Source: Chryseobacterium luquanense (lineage in GTDB: Bacteria; Bacteroidota; Bacteroidia; Flavobacteriales; Weeksellaceae). Taken from it: DNA of 64,000 nucleotides. Shown here one piece after another: positions 7,905-16,401 of this stretch (within the stretch, counting starts at the first letter, position 1; each line of letters starts with the position of its first letter). The notes beneath the pieces were generated by a model. The model was not told the DNA's origin. It saw only the letters and a program-made list of their open reading frames with translations, and did no database searches. The DNA lies in NCBI RefSeq assembly GCF_026460945.1, contig NZ_JAOVZV010000010.1, positions 248,001 through 312,000 of the forward strand, in the 5' to 3' direction. Position numbers and translations under genes: made by a program.

Positions 7905-8222
7905 TTACTTTATGTTCAATCTTCTCCATTTACTCACTGTATTCCTGCTTAATTTAAAATGATTGGCAAGCTGAAGATTACTCAACTTGTGATTTTCCTG
8001 ATAAGCTAATATTTTTAAAATAGTTTCGCTATCGTAAGATTTATGTCGTTGATTGAAATCTAGTGTTTCTTTATCAGCCGATCCAAAAATCTTTTTATTT
8101 AGATCAATAACCTCCAGAATTGAAAAGCTGTCTTTACTTAAATAATAACTTAATTCTGATTGTCTTTCCGGGCATTTCTCCAAAATAATATCTTCGAATA
8201 TTTTCTTATAATTAGGTTTCAT
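7905..8222 (-). CDS. Small helix-turn-helix protein
   Basis: 105 residues. The last ~45 (YDSETILKILAYQENHKLSNLQLANHFKLSRNTVSKWRR) form a helix-turn-helix like those of transposase OrfA and insert-element regulators. The N-terminal ~60 residues are unknown. It lies 11 bp behind the 8234 gene, which also ends in a helix-turn-helix, so the two form one unit. No DDE domain is present, so it is not a complete transposase. Pairs of this kind are often loosely annotated as transposase. A DNA-binding role is likely, the target unknown. Confidence 0.65.
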   Translation of the reverse strand: MKPNYKKIFEDIILEKCPERQSELSYYLSKDSFSILEVIDLNKKIFGSADKETLDFNQRHKSYDSETILKILAYQENHKLSNLQLANHFKLSRNTVSKWRRLNIK

Positions 8223-8233
8223 GGTTTCAAAAT

Positions 8234-8677
8234 CTATTTTTGTTGAGTTGGAGTATTGTATTTACTAATCCATTTATAAAGGGTAGTTTTTGGTATTTTA
8301 TAAGTCTCGATTATTTCTGTCGTTGTCATTTTACCTGAGTTGAGAGCGTTTAAAATAAAATCAATAATTTCTTTGGTGTAAACATTTTTTCTGAATGACG
8401 GTAGAGTTGTTTGTAATGTACCGGCTTTATGTTTTGTATCTTTTTGTTGAGCTGAGAATAATATTAAATGTTGACTGTAAATCCTGAAAAAATCATACTC
8501 TAGTAGTTTACTCCAGCTTAAAAGTATTTTAGTATCCAAGTGTTCACTATTATACATCTTGCGAATATCATTTTCATTACACTTAAAAAAATTACAAATA
8601 CGGGGAAAGTCTAGCTCACATTCTTTAACTCTTTGTTGTATTAAGCTTCCTATATGAATTTGTTTGAAGTTCATCAC
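8234..8677 (-). CDS. Helix-turn-helix protein with two DNA-binding-like regions
   Basis: 147 residues. The N-terminal ~75 residues (IGSLIQQRVKECELDFPRIC ... LLSWSKLLEYDFFRIYSQHL) resemble an XRE-like fold and include ICNFFKCNENDIRKMY. The C-terminus (YTKEIIDFILNALNSGKMTT, then TEIIETYKIPKTTLYKWISK) is a second helix-turn-helix of OrfA type. MM at the start leaves a choice of ATG at 8677 or 8674. It is the first gene of a two-gene unit. Similar proteins recur in Chryseobacterium and Elizabethkingia (from memory). Function is unknown. Confidence 0.65.
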   Translation of the reverse strand: MMNFKQIHIGSLIQQRVKECELDFPRICNFFKCNENDIRKMYNSEHLDTKILLSWSKLLEYDFFRIYSQHLILFSAQQKDTKHKAGTLQTTLPSFRKNVYTKEIIDFILNALNSGKMTTTEIIETYKIPKTTLYKWISKYNTPTQQK

Positions 8678-8809
8678 ATATTGTATTAAAATTATTTATG
8701 ATAAATTATTTCTCAGAAACTATGTCTGATAAAATATTTTTCTGTAATAAAGGTGATTGGGTGATAATGTTTTTCTGAGGGTAAACCATTAAGAGGGAAT
8801 TTTAAATTT

Positions 8810-8845
8810 ACAGATGCGGGGGCTTGTGTAAACCCCGCTTTCTGT
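8810..8845. repeat. Hairpin of the ACAGA-GCGG type (copy 1)
   Basis: ACAGA pairs with TCTGT and GCGGGG with CCCCGC, separated by a small internal loop. The same architecture recurs at 9541-9575 and partly at 9452-9475. They may be REP-like elements or transcript-end structures. Confidence 0.55.
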
Positions 8846-8944
8846 AAAGATCATTTTCATCATTTGCCCTTTCGGGCGTTAATTTTCATTTGTTGTTTCT
8901 AGAATCTATCTTTTTATAATAAAAAGATTTGAGGACGTTTTTGT

Positions 8945-9023
8945 AAACTCTTGCGCAGGAGTTTGGGAAAAGATGCGCAAGAGTTTGGTAAATGATGCGC
9001 AAGAGTTGAGGGAGTCATGCGCA
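8945..9023. repeat. Four TGCGCA palindromes in a 22-bp phased repeat
   Basis: TGCGCA begins at 8952, 8974, 8996 and 9018, exactly 22 bp apart. The first three units share TGCGCA(A/G)GAGTT. The first is embedded in a 20-bp near-palindrome, AAACTCT-TGCGCA-GGAGTTT. It lies just past the stop codon of the HU-like gene, so it could be a 3'-UTR structure, a protein-binding array, or both. Confidence 0.75.
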
Positions 9024-9035
9024 TCATTTTTGTTG

Positions 9036-9422
9036 TTAATCTGCTTTTTTAAATGTTACTGTTTTTAATGTATCGTCGATGCGTTTTCCGGGGCGGTAGT
9101 TTACATGAGCACCTTTGATGAAGCTTGTGTTAAACTCATCTTTAGTGGCGGCACCACTGCTGCTCAGGCTGGGGTAAAAGCTTCCCAGTTTATCCATTCT
9201 GATGATTTTTCCGTTGGCAATGCTATCTGTAATCACGTTTTCAAGGGCAATGATTACACCTCTGATATCTGCTTCAGATAAGGCTGAGAATTTTTCAATT
9301 TGTTTAGAAAGATCATCTACGCTCAGCTCTCCATCATTGACGGCTACGGCATACCATTTTTTTGTTCCGCCTCCGCTTACGCCGGGTTCCGCTCTTTCAA
9401 TTAAATTGTATTTGATCGGCAT
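9036..9422 (-). CDS. HU-family DNA-binding protein (Bacteroidetes HU-like type)
   Basis: 128 residues. It begins with PIKYNLIERAEPG, then helices (LSVDDLSKQIEKFSALSEAD), and has the HU-like arm region IIRMDKLGSFYPSLSSSG followed by FIKGAHVNYRPGKRIDDTLK. This longer HU variant is common in Bacteroidetes, often near repeats or surface-protein loci. It should bend or coat DNA in the nucleoid. It is the last minus-strand gene before the phased repeat. Confidence 0.85.
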   Translation of the reverse strand: MPIKYNLIERAEPGVSGGGTKKWYAVAVNDGELSVDDLSKQIEKFSALSEADIRGVIIALENVITDSIANGKIIRMDKLGSFYPSLSSSGAATKDEFNTSFIKGAHVNYRPGKRIDDTLKTVTFKKAD

Positions 9423-9540
9423 AATTAATTTTTGTTTTTTAATCGCTGGTAACAGAAGCGGAAATTACTTTCCGCCTGCTATGCACCAACTGTTAATATG
9501 AATAAAGTATAAATGTTTTTGTAAATGCTGATTTTGAAAT

Positions 9541-9575
9541 ACAGAAGCGGAAGCAGAATTGTTTCCGCATTCTGT
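9541..9575. repeat. Hairpin of the ACAGA-GCGG type (copy 2)
   Basis: ACAGAA/TTCTGT and GCGGAA/TTCCGC pair, with one bulged A. It lies 21 bp beyond the stop of the secreted protein gene 9597-10112. A shorter relative, GCGGAAA/TTTCCGC, sits at 9458-9475 just upstream of the HU-like gene. Confidence 0.55.
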
Positions 9576-9596
9576 AAAAACACAAATCACAAGTTA

Positions 9597-10112
9597 TTAT
9601 CTCCAAAAAGACCAAACTGTTCCATTATACACTGCAACCAAATGGTTAAAAGTATCATATACCATCATTCCGGCTGCGGGATTAATAATATTCAGATGCG
9701 GGCTTGCCACTTTGGGAAGCACCATCGCTTTGTCTGTATCTGTAAGAACCAATATTCCCGGGGTATTATCAGCAGCACCATCGCTACCTATTGCAGCTTT
9801 GGCAGAAGTACTTTCCTGAAGAGTGTCCTGAATAGTAGTATCTACTACTCCGGTATTATTTATACTGAGATCAAACCAACTTCCTCCTTTTAGGTATTTT
9901 ACTTTTTTATCTGCAGTGTCATAAATAATGGTTCCGTTTACAGCTCCTGTTACGGCTCCCTGCGAAGTTACCCAAGGTAAAATGATTCCTTTATTAGCAT
10001 TACCAAATTCCAATGAAACCGATGTGTTGCTTACACTTGATTTTCCGATAGCAATTTGAGAAAAAGCCAATGAGGAAACCAGAGCCAATGTTATTGTGAA
10101 TATATTTTTCAT
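9597..10112 (-). CDS. Secreted protein of unknown function
   Basis: 171 residues beginning MKNIFTITLALVSSLAFSQ, a signal peptide. Two copies of a short motif follow a hydrophobic turn: GTIIYDTADKKVKYLKGGSW and MMVYDTFNHLVAVYNGTVW. The same MMVYNT...GTAAGW motif ends the large VWA protein encoded 19 bp upstream. This repeat is widespread at the ends of flavobacterial surface proteins. The short spacing and shared motif imply one operon and a common surface location. No catalytic motif is seen. Confidence 0.75.
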   Translation of the reverse strand: MKNIFTITLALVSSLAFSQIAIGKSSVSNTSVSLEFGNANKGIILPWVTSQGAVTGAVNGTIIYDTADKKVKYLKGGSWFDLSINNTGVVDTTIQDTLQESTSAKAAIGSDGAADNTPGILVLTDTDKAMVLPKVASPHLNIINPAAGMMVYDTFNHLVAVYNGTVWSFWR

Positions 10113-10131
10113 AATAAATTAATTAAAAGTT

Positions 10132-13100
10132 TTAGTTTGACGGGCAGACTTGGTTAGTAAGACAAGTCCATCCGGCAGCTGTGCCTGTGGTATTTATCTG
10201 TAAGCAGTTAAGATTTGTATTATAAACCATCATACCTTCTATAAGGTTTGCAACAGGGATATTTGCAATCTGTGATGTAGAAAGTCTATTGATTACAAAA
10301 CCTTTCGTCTTTGCTTCCAGTGCAGTCCATGCCCCTTTTCTTACCATTGGCCAGTTGCCATTATCTGTGCCTGCTCTTCCGAGAGCAGAAATACCGTGTT
10401 GGGTATCAAGAGTTATTCCTGTTGTAATAGCTGGCTTGTAACATACTCCAAACGTATCTGTGTCTGTCGCTGTGTTATTCGCTGTGTTGGTATCCGTTAT
10501 ATTTGAAGGTGCATTTACTGTAGCTGTATTTACGAGATTACCACTGAAGGTCATCGGAATATTTACAACAATGGTATAGGTAACAGAGCCGTTAACTGGC
10601 AAACCTACAAAGTCATTGATTGCTCCTGTCTGAGTTCCCGAAACTGTAGTTGTAGAACCCGATGAAGCAATTGCAGTGTAACTTACATTTGCTGCCGGAA
10701 TGCCTGCAGGAACAGGATCTGAAACAACAGCATTTAATACACCATAAGGCCCGCTATTGGTAACAGTTACAGTATATGTGGTGGTGCTACCTGGAGTGTA
10801 CGTTACTGTATTGTCTGTTTTGGTTATCTGAAGATCTGCAGTAAAGGTAATAGGCATTGTAACACAATGTGCCCCATCGTTTCCGCTGCTTGGAGAAGCT
10901 CCTGAGATAAGTACTCTTTCGCCTGTTGTAAGATTGAACTGATAGAAACCTCCGTCATTTCTTACCCCAAAAACCTCGCCCGTGCTAGATGTATACATCG
11001 CTCCGAAGTTTTGACTTACTCCAGGTGCTGTCCCAATTCTTGTAACAATGCCTGTTGAACTGATTGAAACAAGTTGGCCTGTAGGTCCGTGGACACCATA
11101 TAAAAGTCCTGTAGTGATACTGTATGACATATCAGGAAGGTATAGTGTAGCAACTGAATTATTTGCATATTTTAATGAGATTGCTGTAGCTACTTTTGTC
11201 GTCAGATTGATTCTGTACATGGTACTGACCCCACCTGTTAAATTAGCTATAACATAATAATTACCTGCATCGTCTATTTCACCGCCAAAGTATGTTCCTG
11301 CCGCTAAGCCGGTAACCGAGCCTAGATTGGTAGTTGAGCCGTCAGTATTGATTGACAATAAATTGGTTGTTCCAGCCTGAATAGCGTAAATTCTACCATC
11401 AAGAGGATTCAGCCCCATAGCATTGTAAGAAACTGCTTCTGTTCCCACAGTTGGATATGTAAAAGGATTGGTAGAAGTTCCTATTGTGTAAAGCGTTGTA
11501 CTTCCCGGTACAGACTGAGAAAGGTACATATTGTTATTACATCCAAATGCAGCTACTACCGTAAATTTCACTTCAGCAATAGCACAACTCGTTTGCGATA
11601 CAACATCAGGATCTTTGTCACAGATTTTATAGTAATATGTGTAAGTTCCTGGAGGTGTAGTTGCGGGAATGATTAAATTCCCGTTTCCGTCTACGGTAGC
11701 ATTTGCAGTAGTCCACATTTCATAAAAGAAGTCTACCGAATTGGCAGGCATTGTCGAAATTATTGTTCCGCTATACGTATCATTACCAAAAATAGAAGGG
11801 AGTGTGCCTCCAACACCTGCAATAATTGGTGTAGAAGTATAATCATCATCTACTGCACAGATGGGTGCTACAATGGTCACCATCTTAGTTGAAGAATAAC
11901 AGGGACCTGTTGAATTGTAGAATGCAGCGTATAATTTTGTGGTTCCCGACACTGCAGTAACAGGGGTCACTCTGTTTGCCGCAGTAGCAATTGGGTCTGT
12001 ATGCCATGTAATTATACTACCTATAGGTGTATTCGATGCAGTTAATGTAGATAAATTTGCAGTCGCACTTCCGCATTGTATGGTATAAAGTCCTGTTGAA
12101 TTGGAATAAGCGGTTGTATTATTAATATTAGGAACCAGAGTAGCAGATAAGCTGCTAACAGTTACTGAAACAATTGGTGACGTAGTTTTACCTTCACAGT
12201 AAGAATCGGATACGACTACATAATAATATCTTGTTCCTGCTGCTGATGTTGGCGGGTTGTAAGAAGCTGATGTTGCTCCGGCAATAAGTGTACCTCCAGT
12301 TGTGCTATTTACTGTATTGCTATACCATTGATATGTAAGTGTACCTGTTCCTGTAGCAGTTGAAACCAAAGGTTGAGCCGTTCCATTAAGACAGACACCT
12401 TGTGCAGGTGGTGTTACTGCTGAAATTTCTACTACTGGTGCACAAGATTGACAAATACCTTGAGCAATTGTACTGATATCAAGCGTAGAAATATCGAAAG
12501 TTGGACTGCCTATTATTTTTCTAGGTTTAACTCCACTACCTTGTGGATCACCTAGGTTTGCATCCAATGCTCCTGTATAAGATCCTCCTACAGATGCAAT
12601 CGCTGCTGATGTTTTTAAAGCTGCTGTATAGTCTGCGGCCACAGTATTTGGAGGGGCCTGCAAAACTACGAAAGTAGCATTTTTAGATGTTTTTAAAACA
12701 TTATAATTATCAAAATTACCTCCAGTGCCCTCCCAAATAGTTTTTCTTATTTGATCTGATGACAGTCCATCAGTAAATAAAAACACCACTAACTTATTTG
12801 TAGAATTCTGAGTTAACGTTTTTGTAGGACTTAATACTTTAGGGTTAATAATATTGCTCAAAATATCTTTTAAAACTCCCGCCGCCTGATGTGTATTGGT
12901 ATTACCTCCCATTGGAGAAGCAGCTACCCCACCTCTTCTGATAAAATTCTTTGCTGATACTGCATCTGGAGTGAAAGCAGATTCAATATAAAGTCGTGAT
13001 TCCCTTTGGTTTGGAAAGCCGTCAGCAATATGCGAATAGTGTACTACCGATACTCTATTAGCCGGATTACAGTTTAATACTTGATCGATAAGGTTTTTTG

Positions 13101-13272
13101 TAGAATTAGACATGTCTGTCCATTCTGTATCATCAATAGAGCTGGAGTTATCTAAGAAGAATACAGCATCTACACCCTGTGCTTTTGCAGTATTTATCCA
13201 TGTTGTAAGGATCAATAAAAGTATGGGCAGTACTTTTAAAAATATAATATTTTTACGTTTCATCGTTTTCAA
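10132..13272 (-). CDS. Large secreted VWA-Ig-DUF11 surface protein
   Basis: 1046 residues. A signal peptide ends near residue 32 (TAKAQ). A von Willebrand A domain (~34-275) carries an intact MIDAS triad: D41, S43 and S45 in FLDNSSSID. Ig/PKD-like repeats follow (~280-470), then a DUF6923-like propeller region (~575-800). A DUF11 repeat (~812-940, beginning TKTDNTVTYTPGSTTTYTVT) precedes a C-terminal MMVYNT motif tail. The architecture fits a cell-surface adhesin or filament protein binding through the metal site. The last 100 residues do not resemble a standard type IX sorting domain, so the export route is unclear. ATG at 13272 is chosen, and 13263 is an alternative. Confidence 0.85.
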   Translation of the reverse strand: MKTMKRKNIIFLKVLPILLLILTTWINTAKAQGVDAVFFLDNSSSIDDTEWTDMSNSTKNLIDQVLNCNPANRVSVVHYSHIADGFPNQRESRLYIESAFTPDAVSAKNFIRRGGVAASPMGGNTNTHQAAGVLKDILSNIINPKVLSPTKTLTQNSTNKLVVFLFTDGLSSDQIRKTIWEGTGGNFDNYNVLKTSKNATFVVLQAPPNTVAADYTAALKTSAAIASVGGSYTGALDANLGDPQGSGVKPRKIIGSPTFDISTLDISTIAQGICQSCAPVVEISAVTPPAQGVCLNGTAQPLVSTATGTGTLTYQWYSNTVNSTTGGTLIAGATSASYNPPTSAAGTRYYYVVVSDSYCEGKTTSPIVSVTVSSLSATLVPNINNTTAYSNSTGLYTIQCGSATANLSTLTASNTPIGSIITWHTDPIATAANRVTPVTAVSGTTKLYAAFYNSTGPCYSSTKMVTIVAPICAVDDDYTSTPIIAGVGGTLPSIFGNDTYSGTIISTMPANSVDFFYEMWTTANATVDGNGNLIIPATTPPGTYTYYYKICDKDPDVVSQTSCAIAEVKFTVVAAFGCNNNMYLSQSVPGSTTLYTIGTSTNPFTYPTVGTEAVSYNAMGLNPLDGRIYAIQAGTTNLLSINTDGSTTNLGSVTGLAAGTYFGGEIDDAGNYYVIANLTGGVSTMYRINLTTKVATAISLKYANNSVATLYLPDMSYSITTGLLYGVHGPTGQLVSISSTGIVTRIGTAPGVSQNFGAMYTSSTGEVFGVRNDGGFYQFNLTTGERVLISGASPSSGNDGAHCVTMPITFTADLQITKTDNTVTYTPGSTTTYTVTVTNSGPYGVLNAVVSDPVPAGIPAANVSYTAIASSGSTTTVSGTQTGAINDFVGLPVNGSVTYTIVVNIPMTFSGNLVNTATVNAPSNITDTNTANNTATDTDTFGVCYKPAITTGITLDTQHGISALGRAGTDNGNWPMVRKGAWTALEAKTKGFVINRLSTSQIANIPVANLIEGMMVYNTNLNCLQINTTGTAAGWTCLTNQVCPSN

Positions 13273-13344
13273 TTTTAATGTGTTTTAGAAAATTAATTTT
13301 CTATTGTGTATTTTAATTTGCCTTATGATAAGGCTATATTGATA

Positions 13345-13914
13345 TTAAATGAATGATGAGGGAGGAGGTCTTATTTTATGCTTTTTAGAATAATCATAAT
13401 GTGTTTTTAAATGATATGCGAGTGCTAATTTGAAGTCTTTCGAAAAGTGAAAAACTTCAGAAAGTTCTAGTTTTGTTAAAGTAGCATCCTTTTTTATATG
13501 ATAATTGTTTCCAGTACAAACAAAACCTTTTGAAATTTGAACATTAAAAAAAACTTCAGAGCTGCTACCTGTATAATATCTTAGTTGGCTAGCTTTAGGA
13601 TGTTCTCTTTTTTTGACTGTTGTTTTCTTAGAGGATTGGTTTTTTTTTGGTTTTTTAGCAATAGCTAAAATGGTCTTGCTTTCTTTTTTGTTCCTGTTTT
13701 CAGTAATATTATAAATGTATGTTCCTGAGGTGACAGACAGGTAATCTATTCTCTTATTATGCAATTCTTCATCAATGATAACAACGCTTCCCTGTAAGCT
13801 CATCTGACCATAAATTGTATAAAAAGCTTGCAGAAAAAGCAAAACGAACAGAATCTTCACCCGACAAAAGAGTGGGGCAGTTTGAAAGATTGTTGTTACT
13901 GGAGTTTTGCTCAT
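13345..13914 (-). CDS. Exported hypothetical protein with lysine-rich linker
   Basis: 189 residues. A hydrophobic segment at ~19-36 (ILFVLLFLQAFYTIYGQ) serves as signal peptide or anchor. A basic low-complexity stretch (residues ~85-105, KKPKKNQSSKKTTVKKRE) separates two beta-rich parts. The end KIRPPPSSFI is a short proline-rich tail seen in other small flavobacterial exported proteins. It lies 72 bp upstream of the VWA gene on the same strand, so it is probably the first gene of that unit. Function is unknown. Confidence 0.6.
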   Translation of the reverse strand: MSKTPVTTIFQTAPLFCRVKILFVLLFLQAFYTIYGQMSLQGSVVIIDEELHNKRIDYLSVTSGTYIYNITENRNKKESKTILAIAKKPKKNQSSKKTTVKKREHPKASQLRYYTGSSSEVFFNVQISKGFVCTGNNYHIKKDATLTKLELSEVFHFSKDFKLALAYHLKTHYDYSKKHKIRPPPSSFI

Positions 13915-14085
13915 GTTTTTGGTTTGAATATCTACTTGAGTAGATGAAATGTGATGAAAAATAAAATTGAAATGTTTATCAGTTTAAATAATTTCTAAAA
14001 GGAAAATTTAAAAATGTGATAGGTATTGTCTCTTCGGAAATCTTTGGCAAATGAATAAATAAAAGAACTGGCAGAAAAAATAACA

Positions 14086-14106
14086 GACCCTACATGGATG
14101 CTACAT
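14086..14106. promoter_or_regulatory. CTACAT direct-repeat element (copy 1)
   Basis: A 21-bp element with CTACAT at 14090 and 14101 (11 bp apart) preceded by GACC. It matches the element at 14707-14727 in 19 of 21 positions. It lies 172 bp upstream of the 13914 start codon and just beyond the 14160 gene end. It could be an operator for the neighbouring regulators. Confidence 0.4.
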
Positions 14107-14159
14107 TTGCTTAATTCGTTATTTTTCAGGTGATTATTGGTTTTCTGGCTTTGTTTGTA

Positions 14160-14597
14160 TTACAATTTTTTGAACCAGATATATAGGTCTTCTTCTGAAG
14201 GAATATTAAACTTTTTTCGCAGCCTGCTTTTCCTTACCTGAACAGCTTTTTGGGTGACAAATGTATATTTGGCAATTTCTTTTGTTGAAAAATTGAGTTT
14301 GATGTAAGCACAAAAAATAAGCTCAGAATTTAGAATATCCGGACAAAGAGAAATAACCTTGTTGCAAAATTCTGGATAGATTTTTTTGAATTTTGCGAGA
14401 AAGAAGGGATCATTAATTTTTGCTAGCTGAAAAACTTCATCAAGATCGTCATTGATAAAATAACGGGTTTTTGGTTTTTCATTTTTTTTTTGTTGACCGT
14501 TGTCAGTGGACTTCTTTTGTTTGTTCTTTAAATAGAAGTAAAGTCCACCGAAAACAACAGCAATCTGAAGGAAATTGATGAGTACTTTTTTTTTCAT
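14160..14597 (-). CDS. Membrane-anchored helix-turn-helix regulator lacking a TPR domain
   Basis: 145 residues. One N-terminal membrane segment (~5-22) is followed by a basic linker, then the same C-terminal DNA-binding region as the next two upstream genes: LNFSTKEIAKYTFVTQKAVQ, then VRKSRLRKKFNIPSEEDLYI. It looks like a paralogue of the 490-residue proteins that has lost the TPR sensor part. It could be a constitutive or competing regulator of the same targets. A CTACAT element lies ~110 bp upstream. Confidence 0.75.
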   Translation of the reverse strand: MKKKVLINFLQIAVVFGGLYFYLKNKQKKSTDNGQQKKNEKPKTRYFINDDLDEVFQLAKINDPFFLAKFKKIYPEFCNKVISLCPDILNSELIFCAYIKLNFSTKEIAKYTFVTQKAVQVRKSRLRKKFNIPSEEDLYIWFKKL

Positions 14598-14905
14598 TAT
14601 GTATGTTTTTTAGAATCAACAGAATATGACCTTAAAGAGTCTGATATTATATTCTGAATTTTCTGCTACAAATGAATCAATAAATAAACTATATGCAAAA
14701 AAAAGTGACCCTACATAGATACTACATAGGGTTTAAGTGGTTGATTTTAAGTGCTTAAAATTTATATAAATGTTTTGGGAATTTGATTTTAATAGTAAAA
14801 TAACCTGTTAAATAATAACAGAATTATATAGATTAATGGGATATGGATTTATGGTGAAGTATAGAAACAAGATCTCTTATCAATAATAATAGATATCAAA
14901 AATCT
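14598..14905. other. 308-bp intergenic region with CTACAT element
   Basis: No gene. The only feature noticed is the repeat element at 14707-14727. The rest is AT-rich, and no match to the TAnnTTTG promoter consensus was found on the minus strand. Confidence 0.5.
14707..14727. promoter_or_regulatory. CTACAT direct-repeat element (copy 2)
   Basis: Two CTACAT half-sites (14711 and 14722) 11 bp apart, preceded by GACC and followed by AGGG so that CCCTA/TAGGG flanks the whole. It is 110 bp upstream of the 14597 start codon. The flanking DNA (AATAAATAAA, A-run) also resembles that of copy 1, so a whole upstream region may have been duplicated. Confidence 0.4.
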
Positions 14906-16378
14906 TTAATGTGTATTCAAATTACGCATCCAAACATTAAAATCTTCATCAGAAGGGATCGTATATTTTTTCCGAATTCGATATTTTCTCAACTGTACTG
15001 CCGAAACAGTAACAAAAGTAAAATCTGCAATTTCTTTTGTAGTGAAATTCAGAAAAGCCAAGCCCAAAAAGTGTAGTTCGGAATTACTTATTTTGGGATT
15101 AATGACTTTTATATTTTTTATAAAATTTGGGTAGATTTCTTCAAAAAGAATAGTGAATTCGGGACTGTTTTTTTTGGCAAGCTCAATCAGTTCTGCAAGT
15201 TTGTTTTCATTAGCTTTTTTATTCAGAAGATCCTTTTCTTTTTCCAATTCTGATTTTTCAGTAATTAAAACCTGATTTTGCTGTAAAATGTTTCTCTTTC
15301 TTCGTTTTGTTTTTTTAATTTTAAAATAAAAGTATAATGCCAATGTAACTGAAAATAACATCAGAAAAACAATCCATTTGTTTTTGGTATTTAAATTTTC
15401 ATTTTTCTCTTCCTGTTCATTCAGAATATTGTCGATGGTCTGCTTCAGACCTTCGTTTTTTCTTTCCTTTAAATGGTCGTTGTATTTCTGATATTTTTCT
15501 CTAAACTCTTTTTCCTTAGCTTTATCGCCCAATATCGTATAAATATCTGCAAGTTTGGCTGTAGTATTTGTTAGGCAAAAAAAGTCATCAATTTTCATCG
15601 AATCGATTTCTGCTAAAGTCTTTTGAAAGGCAATAACGGCTTTATCATAGTCTTTTATCTTAAAATAATAATCTCCCTGAAGCTCGTATGCAGCGTACTT
15701 ATAAGTAATATGTTCTTTAAGTTTGGTTTCTTCAAATGCTTTCGAGATATAAATCTGAGCAGAATCCATCTGATTGAGCCCCATACAAATAGAAGCCTTT
15801 ATCATATAAGTATTTAATGTCTCATTAAGTTTCAGGGTTTTGCCGATTTGCAAAGCTTTATCAATGTAATTGTTAGCTTTTTTTAAATCATTATCCTGAA
15901 GTCTGTAAGCATAATAAAAATATCCTTTTACGAGTTCCTGCTTTGCGGAATCAGAAGGGACTTTTTTCAAAATGTTTATATATTCATCAAGCGATTTTAT
16001 TGCTAGATCTTCCAGACCCAATACATTATAATTAACATATTTGATTTCTACAATTTTACTTTTAAGAATTTCATTATCAACAGATATAGTCTTCTCAAGA
16101 TCAGAGATTTGGTATAAACTTTTTTTATAATCTTCAAGTATAAACAATTGATACGCAATGCTGATTTTACTTTTTGCGATAAGTTCATCATTTTTTAATT
16201 CTTTAGACATATTGTATGCTTTCTTAGCATATTCCAAAGATTTTATTCCGTTTTGGTACCTGCTCAGCTCAGAAAGTCTAAGCAAACGGTTTACGTTCTC
16301 TGAGCTTTTTTGTTGAGAATATGTACAATTGAAAACAAATGAAGCGAAAAGTATAAATAATAATCCTTTCAAAACCAA
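14906..16378 (-). CDS. TPR-transmembrane-HTH transcriptional regulator
   Basis: 490 residues. It has a signal-like N-terminus (1-21) and about seven TPR-like helices pairs (~30-310). A charged coil precedes a single membrane span (~332-350, IVFLMLFSVTLALYFYF), and a second coiled coil follows. The C-terminal helix-turn-helix of LuxR-like type lies at ~430-485: FTTKEIADFTFVTVSAVQLR. The TPR part would sit in the periplasm and the DNA-binding part in the cytoplasm. This is a one-component membrane-tethered regulator. It is paralogous to the 16402 gene. Confidence 0.82.
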   Translation of the reverse strand: MVLKGLLFILFASFVFNCTYSQQKSSENVNRLLRLSELSRYQNGIKSLEYAKKAYNMSKELKNDELIAKSKISIAYQLFILEDYKKSLYQISDLEKTISVDNEILKSKIVEIKYVNYNVLGLEDLAIKSLDEYINILKKVPSDSAKQELVKGYFYYAYRLQDNDLKKANNYIDKALQIGKTLKLNETLNTYMIKASICMGLNQMDSAQIYISKAFEETKLKEHITYKYAAYELQGDYYFKIKDYDKAVIAFQKTLAEIDSMKIDDFFCLTNTTAKLADIYTILGDKAKEKEFREKYQKYNDHLKERKNEGLKQTIDNILNEQEEKNENLNTKNKWIVFLMLFSVTLALYFYFKIKKTKRRKRNILQQNQVLITEKSELEKEKDLLNKKANENKLAELIELAKKNSPEFTILFEEIYPNFIKNIKVINPKISNSELHFLGLAFLNFTTKEIADFTFVTVSAVQLRKYRIRKKYTIPSDEDFNVWMRNLNTH

Positions 16379-16401
16379 TAATTTATTATTATAAATTAAA
16401 T

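Larger units (their letters stand above)
8678..9035. other. Intergenic region rich in hairpins and phased repeats
   Basis: No gene. It holds a hairpin at 8810-8845 and four TGCGCA sites with 22-bp spacing (8952-9023), listed separately. A short GCCC-TTTC-GGGC hairpin lies near 8870. Confidence 0.6.

Noticed and set aside
8945-9023. Phased TGCGCA units as a CRISPR or iteron origin
   Set aside because: The units are too short and there are only four. No DnaA boxes, replication gene or cas genes are nearby.
9202-9893. Several plus-strand frames opposite the HU-like and secreted-protein genes
   Set aside because: They are antisense to well-supported genes and have low-complexity compositions typical of shadow frames.
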